Notes: a model not told the origin generated them from the sequence alone. DNA of 64,000 bases from RFSX01 sp965230215 (GCA_965230215.1 CBDDKN010000002.1:1054001-1118000), one strand, 5' to 3'. Shown: positions 1 to 9,400, numbered from the stretch's first letter. Numbers and translations: made by a program.

Positions 1-1019
1 AGGACCAACTAGATAAATATATGCATACAATGGTCTATGGGGAACATATCCAGGCACCTCAGACAGAATATGCGGAACTCTTGTTCAGTAGGTTGAATGA
101 GAAACTCAATTGTATTTATTATCTGAACTCGGGAACGGAGGTTATTGAAGCGGCTATGAAGTTGGTGAAAAGGGCCACCGGAAGGTATGAAATCATATCA
201 TGCGCTAATGCCTATCACGGCAGCACGCAGGGAGCTGAAACCTTGCGATCGGACCATGAATACTCCAGAAGCTTCCTTCCGCTGATTCCCGGCGTAAAAC
301 ACATATCGTTCAACAACCTGGATGAGCTGGAGAAGATAGGCTGCAGGACAGCTGCGGTGATTCTTGAGCCTGTCCAGGCCGAAGCCGGAGTAATCTGTCC
401 CGAACCCGGGTATCTTAATAAACTGAGAGAGAGGTGTGATGCCTTTGGAACATTGCTTGTTTTGGATGAAATCCAAACAGGATTCGGACGAACGGGAAGC
501 TTGTTTGCTCATATGAAATATGAAGTGTTGCCAGATCTTTTGTGCATAGGTAAGGCAATGGGAGGCGGCTTACCGATTGGAGGCCTGGTAGGCAACCGCG
601 ATTTGATTAATCTTTTTGCAAAGAATCCGGACCTTGGCCACATTTCAACCTTTGCAGGACATCCTGTCGTCTGTGCCTCTGCCAAAGCTACCCTGGAGGT
701 TCTGCTGGATACAGAATTGATAGCTGAGGTTAAAAATAAGGAGTCATATATTCACAGCAGATTATCAGGCCATCCGATTGTTAAGGAAATCAGGAGTTCA
801 GGACTTATGATGGCAGTTGAGTTAACGCGACGCAAATATCTTAAACATGTTGTGGGCCACGCATTTGAAAATGGAGCCCTTATTGACTATTTTCTTTTCA
901 ACAATAGAAGCTTCAGATTGGCGCCCCCACTCATATATACGATGGAGCAATTAGCTGAGGCTATGGATATTCTTGAAGCAGCTCTTGATTATGCCCAGTC
1001 AAAATATAAAGACAGATAG
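1..1019 (+). CDS. Class III (acetylornithine/ornithine-type) aminotransferase, 5' end outside window
   Basis: A PLP-dependent fold-type I aminotransferase. The reading frame is open back to the first bases of the window, so the true start lies upstream; about 339 residues of a usual 390-430 are visible. Counting from the first ATG (base 21), the SGTE motif is at about 37-40, the LDEIQTGFGR block with the PLP-binding Asp is at 148-157, and the Schiff-base lysine is K178 in the GKAMGGGLPIGG motif. The family transfers an amino group between an omega-amine or amino-sugar donor and a keto acid. It ends 2 nt before the Wzy-like membrane gene and heads a polysaccharide operon, so it may make an amino sugar or a modifying amino compound rather than serve arginine synthesis. 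Family certain; substrate unknown. Confidence 0.85.
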   Translation, partial: DQLDKYMHTMVYGEHIQAPQTEYAELLFSRLNEKLNCIYYLNSGTEVIEAAMKLVKRATGRYEIISCANAYHGSTQGAETLRSDHEYSRSFLPLIPGVKHISFNNLDELEKIGCRTAAVILEPVQAEAGVICPEPGYLNKLRERCDAFGTLLVLDEIQTGFGRTGSLFAHMKYEVLPDLLCIGKAMGGGLPIGGLVGNRDLINLFAKNPDLGHISTFAGHPVVCASAKATLEVLLDTELIAEVKNKESYIHSRLSGHPIVKEIRSSGLMMAVELTRRKYLKHVVGHAFENGALIDYFLFNNRSFRLAPPLIYTMEQLAEAMDILEAALDYAQSKYKDR

Positions 1020-1021
1020 GG

Positions 1022-2230
1022 ATGCGATTATTGATATACATATTCGTCTTTTTCTGTTTTTTCCCCTATATCAACATTATTAATATAGGAACAGATACGC
1101 AGCCTAACGCTTTGGTGGCTGCTGCAGTATTGTTGTTTTCTATTTCTAATAAAAAGCTTAATACGCCCATCATATTGCTGTGGCTGCTGTTCTTAATGTC
1201 CTTGGTATTGGCCTTATTTTCACAATTAGATGCTTTCGATACGGTAAAAAACATATTAAACTATCTCTCAACACCTATGATATGCCTTGCTGCATATAAC
1301 GTCTTTATCAAATCAGACTTTAAGTTGCCCTATAGGGTTTTCCTTTTGATAGTAAGCACTTATTTCGCAGTTGCTGCAGTACAGATGTACATAGACCCAG
1401 GATTCATGACTGCCCTATTGAACCAGGGAGCGAGAGGCGTTATGTTGGGGGGTAGAGGAGTTGTCTCTCTCTGCCCTGAGCCAGCTTTTTATGGTTCACT
1501 ATGTTTGTTCTTTATGGTTTTCTCCCTGATTATGTATTCACCCAAGCAGAATATATTGACGATAGGCCTACTTGCAGTTCAGCTGATATTATTTGCCCAG
1601 TCAGCAACGTCGATTTTGGTGTTTCTGGTGGCTTGTTGTGTCTTCTTGTTTATTCAACTGTTGAAGTTCAGGCTTAATTATATTCTGTATACTTCTGTAA
1701 TCGTAATTATGTGTATCTTCTCTTGGGCCAGGTGGCAAGATGAATTGAGCCAAAGTCGAGCGGGTATATTAATTCAGGAGATTGCTGAAAATCCATTATT
1801 GCTGGCTCAAGCTGACGTAAGTGCTGGTGTCAGAATTACCAGTACTGTTTCTCCTTTTCTGGCAGCCAAGCATTACTGGGGTTTGCCAATGGGCTGGGGC
1901 ACCTACAAGGCTTTCGTGCGCGAATTGAATCAATCAGGCGACTACCCGAAATTATTAAATCCCTATATCGTTAATGAAATTGGTAGATTGGGTGGTGGCA
2001 TCAACATGATACTTTTTCAATTGGGCATATTGGGCATTCTGTTTCCACTTGCAATTTGGCTTGCTTTTAAAAAGATATTAACACGTCGCGCAGTCCTGTT
2101 TGCTTTTGTGTTATTTATTCTTGTCTTATTTACGCAGATTCAATTAATGCAATCCATGATAGGCTTTATAATAGCTTCGGCCATTTATCTGTCACGGGAT
2201 ACAATTAATGAAAAATATAAACTTGCCTGA
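1022..2230 (+). CDS. Polytopic membrane protein, O-antigen polymerase/ligase-like (Wzy-type)
   Basis: About 402 residues with roughly ten hydrophobic segments spread over the whole length and one larger loop (about 235-310), the layout of Wzy polymerases and WaaL-type ligases. A short EPAFYG stretch near residue 155 resembles the Glu-Pro-Ser/Ala motif often seen in exopolysaccharide polymerases. Such proteins join lipid-linked repeat units into a polymer at the outer face of the inner membrane. It lies between an aminotransferase and a sulfotransferase, overlapping the latter by 23 nt, which places it in a polysaccharide operon. These proteins diverge too fast for sequence alone to separate polymerase from ligase. 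Confidence 0.65.
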   Translation: MRLLIYIFVFFCFFPYINIINIGTDTQPNALVAAAVLLFSISNKKLNTPIILLWLLFLMSLVLALFSQLDAFDTVKNILNYLSTPMICLAAYNVFIKSDFKLPYRVFLLIVSTYFAVAAVQMYIDPGFMTALLNQGARGVMLGGRGVVSLCPEPAFYGSLCLFFMVFSLIMYSPKQNILTIGLLAVQLILFAQSATSILVFLVACCVFLFIQLLKFRLNYILYTSVIVIMCIFSWARWQDELSQSRAGILIQEIAENPLLLAQADVSAGVRITSTVSPFLAAKHYWGLPMGWGTYKAFVRELNQSGDYPKLLNPYIVNEIGRLGGGINMILFQLGILGILFPLAIWLAFKKILTRRAVLFAFVLFILVLFTQIQLMQSMIGFIIASAIYLSRDTINEKYKLA

Positions 2231-3074
2231 TTTGGAACGACCAGTTTTTATAATCGGGGCGGCACGCTCTGGAACAACCATGCTGGGCGAATTGCTGTCA
2301 AGACATCCGGATGTGGCATATTGGCTGGAACCCAAGTACATCTGGCGATATGGGAATCCGCTTGCATCAGATGATGTGCGATCAGCAGGTGAGGCAGATT
2401 CAAAGACCAAAAGGTACATTCGCAAAAGGTTTGCACGCTTTTTAAAAAAGAGAGATAAAGCAAGGTTTGTTGAAAAGACGCCTAGCAACGTATTTCGCAT
2501 AGCTTTCATCAACGCAGTTTTTCCAGATGCCCTGTTTGTGTACCTAATCAGGGATGGGCGTGATGTTGTTCTATCAGCAGAAAAAAAGTGGACGACCCGA
2601 CCTGATAAAACAGCACTGTGGAGAAGACTTACCAGTTTTGAGATTCCTTTGAGAGACTTTCCTTTTTATTTCATGAGTTTTCTTCGAGATGTGCCTGGAC
2701 GCATCTTTTTTCCATCTAAAGGCTTTATTTGGGGACCGCAATTTCCCGGAATCGAATCGTATCGTGCATCAAACGATGTGTTGACAACATGTGCAAAGCA
2801 ATGGGTTGAAAGTGTTGAATATAGCAGTAATGATATCAAACAGATCGATCAGAAACGTGTATTCAAACTGAAATATGAAGACCTATTAAGCAAGCCCGAA
2901 GAAATGCTGGCGGCTATTCTGAGCTTTGCTGATCTTAATGGTGACGCATTAACTGATATGTTGAAAGGATTCAAATTAAGACCGGCCAAAGAACAGAGTA
3001 GGGAAGATCTGGAACGGATTGAAAAAATTAATATAATGATAGAAGACAAACGACGTGAATTGGGTTATTCATAA
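2208..3074 (+). CDS. PAPS-dependent sulfotransferase family protein
   Basis: 288 residues. The N-terminal GAARSGTTML loop (17-26) is the 5'-phosphosulfate-binding P-loop of sulfotransferases, and YLIRDGRDVVLS (about 112-123) is the 3'-phosphate-binding motif with its conserved Arg. The C-terminal region contains the KYEDL motif typical of the family. It would move sulfate from PAPS to a hydroxyl or amine, here most likely on a glycan. The start overlaps the end of the Wzy-like gene by 23 nt, implying translational coupling, and manC follows after 17 nt. No signal peptide or membrane segment is visible, so the enzyme should act in the cytoplasm on a lipid-linked or nucleotide-linked precursor. 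Family clear; acceptor inferred from context. Confidence 0.8.
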   Translation: MKNINLPDLERPVFIIGAARSGTTMLGELLSRHPDVAYWLEPKYIWRYGNPLASDDVRSAGEADSKTKRYIRKRFARFLKKRDKARFVEKTPSNVFRIAFINAVFPDALFVYLIRDGRDVVLSAEKKWTTRPDKTALWRRLTSFEIPLRDFPFYFMSFLRDVPGRIFFPSKGFIWGPQFPGIESYRASNDVLTTCAKQWVESVEYSSNDIKQIDQKRVFKLKYEDLLSKPEEMLAAILSFADLNGDALTDMLKGFKLRPAKEQSREDLERIEKINIMIEDKRRELGYS

Positions 3075-3091
3075 CGTATCTTTGCATCACA

Positions 3092-4180
3092 ATGAGCATT
3101 ATGGAAGTTAAGGACAATTATTACGTAGCGATCATGGCAGGAGGTGTAGGTTCACGATTTTGGCCTGCGAGCCGAGAGCATCTACCAAAACAGTTTCTCG
3201 ATATCATCGGTGTGGGCAAATCGCTTATTCGTTTAACATATGAACGATTTGCTGAAATCATACCTCCGGAGAGGATATTGGTCGTAACAAATAAAATATA
3301 CAAAGATCTGGTTGCACAGCATATTCCAGAGATACCTGAATTTAATATCATAACCGAACCTTCGCGCAATAATACAGCGCCATGTGTTGCTTATACAGCA
3401 TTGCGTTTAAATGCGATGGACCCGGAAGCGAGCTTCGTGATAGCGCCTTCAGATCATATTATCATGAAAGAGGACCTGTTCAGGGAGAATATATTAAAGG
3501 CGCTTGATTTTGCATCAGAGAATGAGGCGATCTTAACCTTAGGCATTCAGGCTTCCAGACCGGATACAGGATATGGTTATATTGAATCATCTGAACAGAA
3601 ACTAGACGGAGGAATTGAAAAAGTAGCTTCTTTCAGAGAGAAGCCTGATCTTGAAACAGCCAAGGCTTATCTTGCCAGCCAAAACTATTATTGGAATGCC
3701 GGCATATTCGTATGGTCTGTCAAGACAATATTGAACGCATTTAAATCATCTGCACCTGACATTTACGATATTCTGACCGCTGATCTCGCAATGTATAATA
3801 CAGCTGCCGAGCAGGAATATATAGATGAGGTATATCCTAAGACACCGAGCATTTCGGTTGATTATGCCATTCTTGAAAAGGCAGATAATGTTTACACCAT
3901 TCCTTTGGATATCGGGTGGAGTGATTTGGGCACATGGAATGCCCTGTATGCTTTTATGGATAAAGATGTTGATGCATCAGTAGTGGTAGGCCAGAATACA
4001 ATGATGTTAGACTCAAACAATTGTTTTGTGCGTTCAGATGCTGAGAAATTGGTGGTGATAAAAGGCCTTAACGATTATATTGTCATTGATGAAGAGGACG
4101 TGTTGCTGATTTATCCCAAATCAGAAGAACAGGATATAAAAGCGGTGCGTAAGTCGATCGAAAATCCGAAGTTTGTGTAA
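3092..4180 (+). CDS. manC: Mannose-1-phosphate guanylyltransferase
   Basis: 362 residues, cytoplasmic. It makes GDP-mannose from mannose-1-phosphate and GTP, supplying GDP-mannose and derived GDP-fucose or GDP-rhamnose to glycan synthesis. The signature AGGVGSRFWPASRE with downstream PKQFL lies at about 16-36, and a FREKP motif and the YYWNAGIF block follow in the middle as in nucleotidyltransferases of this family. The length matches the stand-alone pyrophosphorylase: the C-terminal phosphomannose isomerase domain of the roughly 470-residue bifunctional enzymes is absent. It ends inside the start of the following glycosyltransferase (8 nt overlap). Assignment is confident. Confidence 0.93.
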   Translation: MSIMEVKDNYYVAIMAGGVGSRFWPASREHLPKQFLDIIGVGKSLIRLTYERFAEIIPPERILVVTNKIYKDLVAQHIPEIPEFNIITEPSRNNTAPCVAYTALRLNAMDPEASFVIAPSDHIIMKEDLFRENILKALDFASENEAILTLGIQASRPDTGYGYIESSEQKLDGGIEKVASFREKPDLETAKAYLASQNYYWNAGIFVWSVKTILNAFKSSAPDIYDILTADLAMYNTAAEQEYIDEVYPKTPSISVDYAILEKADNVYTIPLDIGWSDLGTWNALYAFMDKDVDASVVVGQNTMMLDSNNCFVRSDAEKLVVIKGLNDYIVIDEEDVLLIYPKSEEQDIKAVRKSIENPKFV

Positions 4181-5327
4181 AAAGCACTTCTTGAGAGACA
4201 AGCGGGTCGTCATTGTTGCCAACTCCTGTTGGAATATCTATAAGTTCAGAATGAACTTACTGAGGAAGTTGTCTGACGAAGGCAATCAGATAATTACCAT
4301 TGCCCCTGTTGATGAATACGTAGGCTTTACCAAATCAATACCCGGTCTTAAGCATATTCCGCTCAAACACTTATCCAGAAAAAGCACCAACCCGCTCAAG
4401 GAGATTCTATTAATGTTTGAATTGCGGGCCATATACAAAAGGCTAAAGCCGGATATCGTTATTCACTTCACACATAAGCCCAACTTATTCGGAGGCCTGG
4501 CGGCAAAGCTTACGGGCACCAAATCTATTGCTGTGCTTACGGGACTCGGATATACGTTTATTCACAAGGGCTTTCTAAACAGTCTGATACGTATTCTTTA
4601 TAAACTTGTTGCACCGGCACACATTAAATTCATATTTGAAAACGAAGACGATAGAGAACTGTTTGTTCGCACTGGGATTACAGATGAAGCGAAGGCTATT
4701 TCGGTTAAAGGCTGTGGCGTTGATCTTGATTATTATGGTCAAGCTCACGCTGAACTAACGAAGAGTCAGAAAACCGCTTTCACCTTTATAGGCAGACTGC
4801 TTTATGACAAAGGTATTGTTGAGTTTGTTGAAGCGGGAAAGCAACTCGTCAAAGACCATTCAAATATAGAATTGCACATTGTTGGTGAATTTGATGCTGG
4901 AAATCCTTCTATGATTCCCAGAGAGAAACTGCTGGAATGGATATCTCAAGCTTTCATAAAGTATCATGGATTTGTCGAAGATATACGTCCGATTATTGCG
5001 AAAAGCGATTGTGTTGTATTGCCGAGTTACAGGGAAGGCATGCCTAGAGTAATGTTGGAAGCCATGGCGATGGCAAAGCCTATAATTACCACAGATGTTC
5101 CAGGTTGCAGGGAGACGGTTCCGGAGGGAAAAAATGGCTTTCTCGTTGACGTACAGGATAGTAAGTCTTTAGCCAATGCGATGACGAGTTTTATAAATAT
5201 GGGTGACACCGAGCGTCAACTGATGGGTGATGAAGGACGCAAATTGGTTAAGAAAATGTTTAATTCTGAAAAAATATCATCGGAACTATACGAAATCATT
5301 TCACAAGCTTATTTTTGCGATAAATAA
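4173..5327 (+). CDS. Glycosyltransferase family 4 (GT-B fold)
   Basis: 384 residues with an N-terminal acceptor domain (about 1-185) and a C-terminal nucleotide-sugar domain containing FIGRLLYDKGI (about 205) and the GT4 signature EGMPRVMLEAMA (about 288-299) with its conserved Glu. The whole resembles the CapM/PglA/TuaA-like group that adds one sugar to a polyprenyl-linked or polymer acceptor. The start is non-ATG: TTG at 4173, overlapping the manC stop, or TTG at 4191. The first ATG would cut into the conserved first beta-strand (VVIVANSCWN) and is unlikely. It is the last glycan gene of the operon; a thioredoxin-like lipoprotein begins 6 nt later. Sugar donor and acceptor unknown. Confidence 0.85.
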   Translation: MCKKHFLRDKRVVIVANSCWNIYKFRMNLLRKLSDEGNQIITIAPVDEYVGFTKSIPGLKHIPLKHLSRKSTNPLKEILLMFELRAIYKRLKPDIVIHFTHKPNLFGGLAAKLTGTKSIAVLTGLGYTFIHKGFLNSLIRILYKLVAPAHIKFIFENEDDRELFVRTGITDEAKAISVKGCGVDLDYYGQAHAELTKSQKTAFTFIGRLLYDKGIVEFVEAGKQLVKDHSNIELHIVGEFDAGNPSMIPREKLLEWISQAFIKYHGFVEDIRPIIAKSDCVVLPSYREGMPRVMLEAMAMAKPIITTDVPGCRETVPEGKNGFLVDVQDSKSLANAMTSFINMGDTERQLMGDEGRKLVKKMFNSEKISSELYEIISQAYFCDK

Positions 5328-5333
5328 TTCAAT

Positions 5334-6809
5334 ATGAGGTTTATACAGATTATTTTTTTTCTAATACTTTTTTCTTGTTCCAATAATAATGCGGATACAG
5401 CAGCAGCAGTTCCAGAGCTTAAACCAGATCAACAAGAGAAAGTAGACTATTCAAGTGCGGATGTTGATATGATGATGGAGCCTGTGATGGGTGGACCCTT
5501 AGAAATTGAAATCAAGGTCAACAATGCGATATCAGGGAAGAGCTACCTTATCAATTCAGTGGCAGGAGGAAACTTCAGGGTAGATTCTACGATGATAGAA
5601 AATGGTGTTCTTAAATATAAGAATGATGAAGGCATGCCTCAGGGCTTATATTTTGCCACACTTCCCAATGAGGTCTTTATTCAAATGTTTCTTGGTGAAG
5701 ATCAGAAGTTTTCTTTGGAGTGTGATATGAACAATATCGTTCAGACAATGAAGGTCAAAGGAAGTAAGGAAAATGAATTGTACTATACCAATCTGAAATA
5801 CGAGGAGGAATACAGCATCAAATATCAACCACTAGCTCAACAAATGAATGCCATTGCAGATAAGGAGAGCGCGCAATACAAGCAACTTGACACACAGAAA
5901 AGAGCATTGGAAGCAGAGCGTGAAAAACATTTGGAGCAGCTGTTTAAAGGAAATGATGATTTGTTGTTTGTAAAGTTTAAGATAGCGGGTCAAAACCCGA
6001 AGGTGAGAGAGACGGGCACAGGAGATGAGAAGGTCTACTTTTACAGAAAGGAATTCTGGGATAATGTGGACTTTTCTGATACAAGGTTGTTGAGAACACC
6101 TGTCATAACAAACAAACTGAAGAGGTATATAAAGGATATCACACCACAATCACCTGATTCCATAAACCACTATTCTTCAGAATTGATCAAAAAGGTATTG
6201 CCTTATCCGCAGTACTTTAAGCTAATTGCGAATTGGATAGCATTGGAATATGAACCTGGGAAGACCACGCTAATGGATGCCGAAGCTGTATTTGTGTACA
6301 TGATTCAAAACTACTTCACACGGGACCTTGCATTTTGGTCTGACTCAATGGAAGTCTATGCGCTACAACAAAGAGCAGGCGAAATGGCTCAGAGTCTGGT
6401 TGGGCTTAAAGGACCAAATGTCATTTCTACAGATCCTGATGGCAAGACCAAATCAATCTATGAATTGAAAGAGGATTACATCGTTGTCTACATGTATAAC
6501 CCGACATGTGAGCATTGTATGAAAGAGACACCTGAACTGGTGAAATGGTACAATCGAAATCGCAATAATAGCGTTGCTGTCTATGCCATAGCTATTGATA
6601 CAGACGAGACGGAATGGAAAAACTATGTCAAGGAGAAAAACATGTCGGTATTCACCAATGTTTTTGACCCCACGAACAAGTCTATATATGCCAAATATTT
6701 CGTGAATGTGACGCCAGAATTGTATCTGTTGAATAAGGACAGGACCATAATTGCCAAAAACCTGAAGGTGTTCCAGATTGACGAAATGATACAGCGGGAT
6801 AAGGGCTAA
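5334..6809 (+). CDS. Thioredoxin-like (TlpA/redoxin) lipoprotein with DUF5106-like middle
   Basis: 491 residues. A hydrophobic N-terminus ending in a lipobox (LFSC, about residues 12-15) predicts a lipoprotein. A beta-rich DUF4369-like region (about 50-130) is followed by a helical charged middle like DUF5106 (about 150-340). The C-terminal thioredoxin-like domain carries the redox pair C392-x2-C395 in NPTCEHCMKE, with a cis-Pro region (VTPELYLL) near 465. Bacteroidota carry many such lipoproteins, which reduce or oxidise envelope protein thiols. The CEHC active site is intact. It follows the glycosyltransferase by only 6 nt so may share its transcript, though no role in glycan synthesis is evident. 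Partner proteins unknown. Confidence 0.8.
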   Translation: MRFIQIIFFLILFSCSNNNADTAAAVPELKPDQQEKVDYSSADVDMMMEPVMGGPLEIEIKVNNAISGKSYLINSVAGGNFRVDSTMIENGVLKYKNDEGMPQGLYFATLPNEVFIQMFLGEDQKFSLECDMNNIVQTMKVKGSKENELYYTNLKYEEEYSIKYQPLAQQMNAIADKESAQYKQLDTQKRALEAEREKHLEQLFKGNDDLLFVKFKIAGQNPKVRETGTGDEKVYFYRKEFWDNVDFSDTRLLRTPVITNKLKRYIKDITPQSPDSINHYSSELIKKVLPYPQYFKLIANWIALEYEPGKTTLMDAEAVFVYMIQNYFTRDLAFWSDSMEVYALQQRAGEMAQSLVGLKGPNVISTDPDGKTKSIYELKEDYIVVYMYNPTCEHCMKETPELVKWYNRNRNNSVAVYAIAIDTDETEWKNYVKEKNMSVFTNVFDPTNKSIYAKYFVNVTPELYLLNKDRTIIAKNLKVFQIDEMIQRDKG

Positions 6810-6816
6810 TAAAAAA

Positions 6817-6840
6817 GACCGTTCCAACCACGGAACGGTC
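6817..6840. terminator. Perfect 9-bp hairpin between the thioredoxin-like gene and ppiD
   Basis: Arms GACCGTTCC (6817-6825) and GGAACGGTC (6832-6840) enclose a 6-nt loop. Six A precede the left arm, so the classical hairpin-plus-U-tract layout is on the minus strand. On the plus strand only a short TTTT lies about ten bases beyond. It sits 8 nt past the plus-strand stop codon, where a terminator is expected. It probably ends the polysaccharide/thioredoxin transcript, but the polarity is odd. It resembles the hairpin at 21040-21069. Confidence 0.5.
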
Positions 6841-6953
6841 CACTAAGCTTTTAAAAGAACCATTGAATAAGGCAAAAACTCAATCTCAGCATATGCAATT
6901 CAAAGAGCGTGCCAAAGTTTGAGATTAATTTGTCAATCACTTCGCATGCTACT

Positions 6954-6985
6954 TTTGAATATTGCTATAAAATAGGCTACATTTG
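6954..6985 (+). promoter_or_regulatory. Bacteroidota housekeeping-type promoter for ppiD
   Basis: TTTG at 6954-6957 and TACATTTG at 6978-6985 match both elements of the Bacteroidota primary-sigma consensus (-33 TTTG, -7 TAnnTTTG) exactly, with a 20-nt spacer inside the usual 19-21 range. The predicted start of transcription is about 6990, giving a leader of about 125 nt before ppiD. Confidence 0.65.
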
Positions 6986-7116
6986 CAAAACTTTTTTTGA
7001 ATGAGATTGAACCGGATTTTCTTCTGGATAAATAATTGGAATTCAGACAGATAGCCAAGGTTCGATTAAATTAAAAATTCACTAATTCGTATATCGTTAA
7101 GTATTAATATTTTAAG

Positions 7117-9240
7117 ATGGCTCTAATAGGTAAGATTAGAAAAAACTTTTGGTTCGTCCTGATACTTTTGGGACTTGCACTAGCAGCATTTATTATGATG
7201 GATATGTCTGGATCTTCAGGTCCGGCAGGTGCGGTAACCGATCTGACTATAGGTAAGATTGCTGGTACAAAAGTAAACTACCAGGATTTTCAGCAGACTG
7301 AGCAGGCCTATTTCAGGAATGCACAACTGGATCCGTTCCAAAAGAGAAAAGATATATGGGATTTCTACGTAGAGAAAGCTTTGATTGAAAACGAAGCGGA
7401 TGCTTTAGGTATGAACGTCTCTTATGATGAGTTGATGGATCTTCAATTTGGTGTTAACCAAAGTCCGATTGTAAGATCAAACTGGACCGATCCACAGACA
7501 GGTCAAGTTGACCAGGCGTCACTTCAGCAATTCAGAACAGCTATTGAAAACGGGGAGGAACTGAATCCTGAATTCAGAGCATATTGGGCTGAGCAGGAGA
7601 AGCAAATTGTAAAGGATGCGCTTCAAAGCAAAATTTATAGCCTGATCAATAAAGGTGTGTATACTCCAGCGTGGATGGCAGAGGAGTCTTTCAAGATGGA
7701 AAACACAACGGCAGACTTCAAGTATGTTAAAGTACCATTTGCTGACATGGATGTTGCCGGTATCGAAGTTTCTGATTCTGACATCACAGACTATATGAAG
7801 GAAAATTCTGCACAATTTGATGTAGACGAAGAGACAAGAATGGCCAAGTTGGCGGTCTTCAATGTAGCAGCTTCACAGGAAGACATCGACACCATCAAAA
7901 GCAGAATGAATGTGATGAAGAGAGAGTTTGCGACAACAGAAGATGATTCTATGTTTGTCGTTACCAACAGAGGTTCATACACACATATATATGGAACAAA
8001 AGAGCAAATGCCAGAAAGTGCTCGTGATGAATTATCTGCTCTGGCCATCGGAGATGTATATGGTCCTTTTCAGGAGGGAGATTATCTATATGTGGTTAAA
8101 ATGATAGATAAGAGACCTGTTCCAGACTCAGTAGAGGCAAAGCATATCTTGAGAACAGCTGATAGAAATAATCCGGAAGCTGTCGCTCAGGCGCAAGCAT
8201 ATATCGACAGCCTTGTGACAGTATTAAGATCTGGCAATGTAGACTTTGAGACATTGGCCAGAGAAAACAGTCAGGATCCAACGGTAGCACAGAATGGCGG
8301 TGATCTTGGTAAGTTTACACAATCAACAATGGTAAGAGAGTTTGGCGACATCTGTTTCCTTCAAGGAACAACAGGTGGTGTTTATACAACTATCACTGAT
8401 TATGGTGTTCACCTTATCAGAATTGAAGATCAGGTATTCACTACAGATGAAGATAAATTCAGAATTGCTAGTGTTATTCAGCCGATTATTCCATCTCAGG
8501 AAACGCAGGATTCTATTTATGATGTGGTAAGTGAAATAGTGAGCAGCAGCAGATCTGAAGAAGAGCTTCAATCAGCTATAGATGCTATTGAAGGTGTAGA
8601 ATTGACCAGAACTTCAGCTGTAAGGAAAAATGATTTTTCAATTGCTGATCTTGGTCCTGGCCAAACATCAAGAGATATTATCATCTGGATGTTTGACTCA
8701 ACTACAGACAGAGGAGATGTTTCTCCAGAGATATACAGATACACTGACCCGGTTAACTATTATGACAACAAGTATGTTGTAGCTATGTTGGACCGTGTAC
8801 TGCCAAAAGGGCTTAGACCAATTGATGAAGTACGTGCTCAAGTAGAGCCAATCGTATTGAACAGAAAGGCAGCTGAGAAAATGGCCGCTGATCTATCATT
8901 CAGCTCATTAGAGGATCTTGCTTCTCAACTTGGAACAGAAGTAGAGACAGCAACAAACGTAGCCTTGAGTGCAGATTTTGTCCCAGGTGTTGGTAGCGAA
9001 CCAGAAGTTATTGGTGCTGCATACAATCTGGATATTCAGTCTGTTTCAAAGCCAATTGTAGGTAATAGTGGACTATTTGTTATTTCACCGCTTAGTGTGA
9101 ATGCAGCGCCTGCAGCAAATAATATCCCTTTCCTTAAGCAAAACATCGCGACTTCAACAAAGTCTCAGGTTAACTTCAAGGTACTTCAGGGCTTAAGAGA
9201 AAATGCAGATATAAAAGACAACAGATCTACTTTCTTCTAG
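7117..9240 (+). CDS. ppiD: PpiD/SurA-type peptidyl-prolyl isomerase, membrane-anchored chaperone
   Basis: 707 residues. A single N-terminal transmembrane helix (about 12-30) follows a short basic cytoplasmic segment; the rest is periplasmic. A SurA_N/PpiD-like region (about 45-220) is followed by a parvulin (PPIC) rotamase domain at about 340-440 with the EAKHILR start, a GGDLGKF centre and a YGVHLIRIED end, and then a long C-terminal chaperone region. The family helps newly exported proteins fold at the outer face of the inner membrane and assists outer-membrane protein assembly. Length and order match PpiD-like proteins of this phylum. It is monocistronic, with a promoter and terminator of its own. 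Confident family call. Confidence 0.9.
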   Translation: MALIGKIRKNFWFVLILLGLALAAFIMMDMSGSSGPAGAVTDLTIGKIAGTKVNYQDFQQTEQAYFRNAQLDPFQKRKDIWDFYVEKALIENEADALGMNVSYDELMDLQFGVNQSPIVRSNWTDPQTGQVDQASLQQFRTAIENGEELNPEFRAYWAEQEKQIVKDALQSKIYSLINKGVYTPAWMAEESFKMENTTADFKYVKVPFADMDVAGIEVSDSDITDYMKENSAQFDVDEETRMAKLAVFNVAASQEDIDTIKSRMNVMKREFATTEDDSMFVVTNRGSYTHIYGTKEQMPESARDELSALAIGDVYGPFQEGDYLYVVKMIDKRPVPDSVEAKHILRTADRNNPEAVAQAQAYIDSLVTVLRSGNVDFETLARENSQDPTVAQNGGDLGKFTQSTMVREFGDICFLQGTTGGVYTTITDYGVHLIRIEDQVFTTDEDKFRIASVIQPIIPSQETQDSIYDVVSEIVSSSRSEEELQSAIDAIEGVELTRTSAVRKNDFSIADLGPGQTSRDIIIWMFDSTTDRGDVSPEIYRYTDPVNYYDNKYVVAMLDRVLPKGLRPIDEVRAQVEPIVLNRKAAEKMAADLSFSSLEDLASQLGTEVETATNVALSADFVPGVGSEPEVIGAAYNLDIQSVSKPIVGNSGLFVISPLSVNAAPAANNIPFLKQNIATSTKSQVNFKVLQGLRENADIKDNRSTFF

Positions 9241-9261
9241 TAGAAGTAAAATATAGTTGAC

Positions 9262-9291
9262 AAAAAGCCTGCTGAGAAGCGGGCTTTTTTT
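9262..9291 (+). terminator. Intrinsic terminator after ppiD
   Basis: An 11-bp stem (AAAAAGCCTGC against GCGGGCTTTTT, one G-T type mismatch) with a short GAGAA-type loop, followed by a run of T. It lies about 20 nt past the ppiD stop. The A-run on the other side would allow some activity on the opposite strand. Confidence 0.8.
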
Positions 9292-9400
9292 ATGTCTATA
9301 GATTAATACCGGTATTTCTTCGACCAATTTTGTTACCTGAGTCTACTTCGTCTCGTATTAGCAATGTCATTCAATGACAACAAAACAAATGCAGACGATT

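Larger units (their letters stand above)
6810..7116. other. 307-nt intergenic region upstream of ppiD
   Basis: No convincing protein gene. It holds a perfect 9-bp hairpin just after the thioredoxin-like gene, a very good Bacteroidota promoter at 6954-6985 and an AT-rich leader of about 125 nt ending at ppiD. The leader contains a 17-codon open frame (7001-7054), reported separately as a low-confidence observation. Confidence 0.6.

Noticed and set aside
7051..7080. TTCGA-containing stretch resembling a tRNA T-loop
   Set aside because: No cloverleaf arms can be built around it, and the flanks are AT-rich leader sequence of ppiD.
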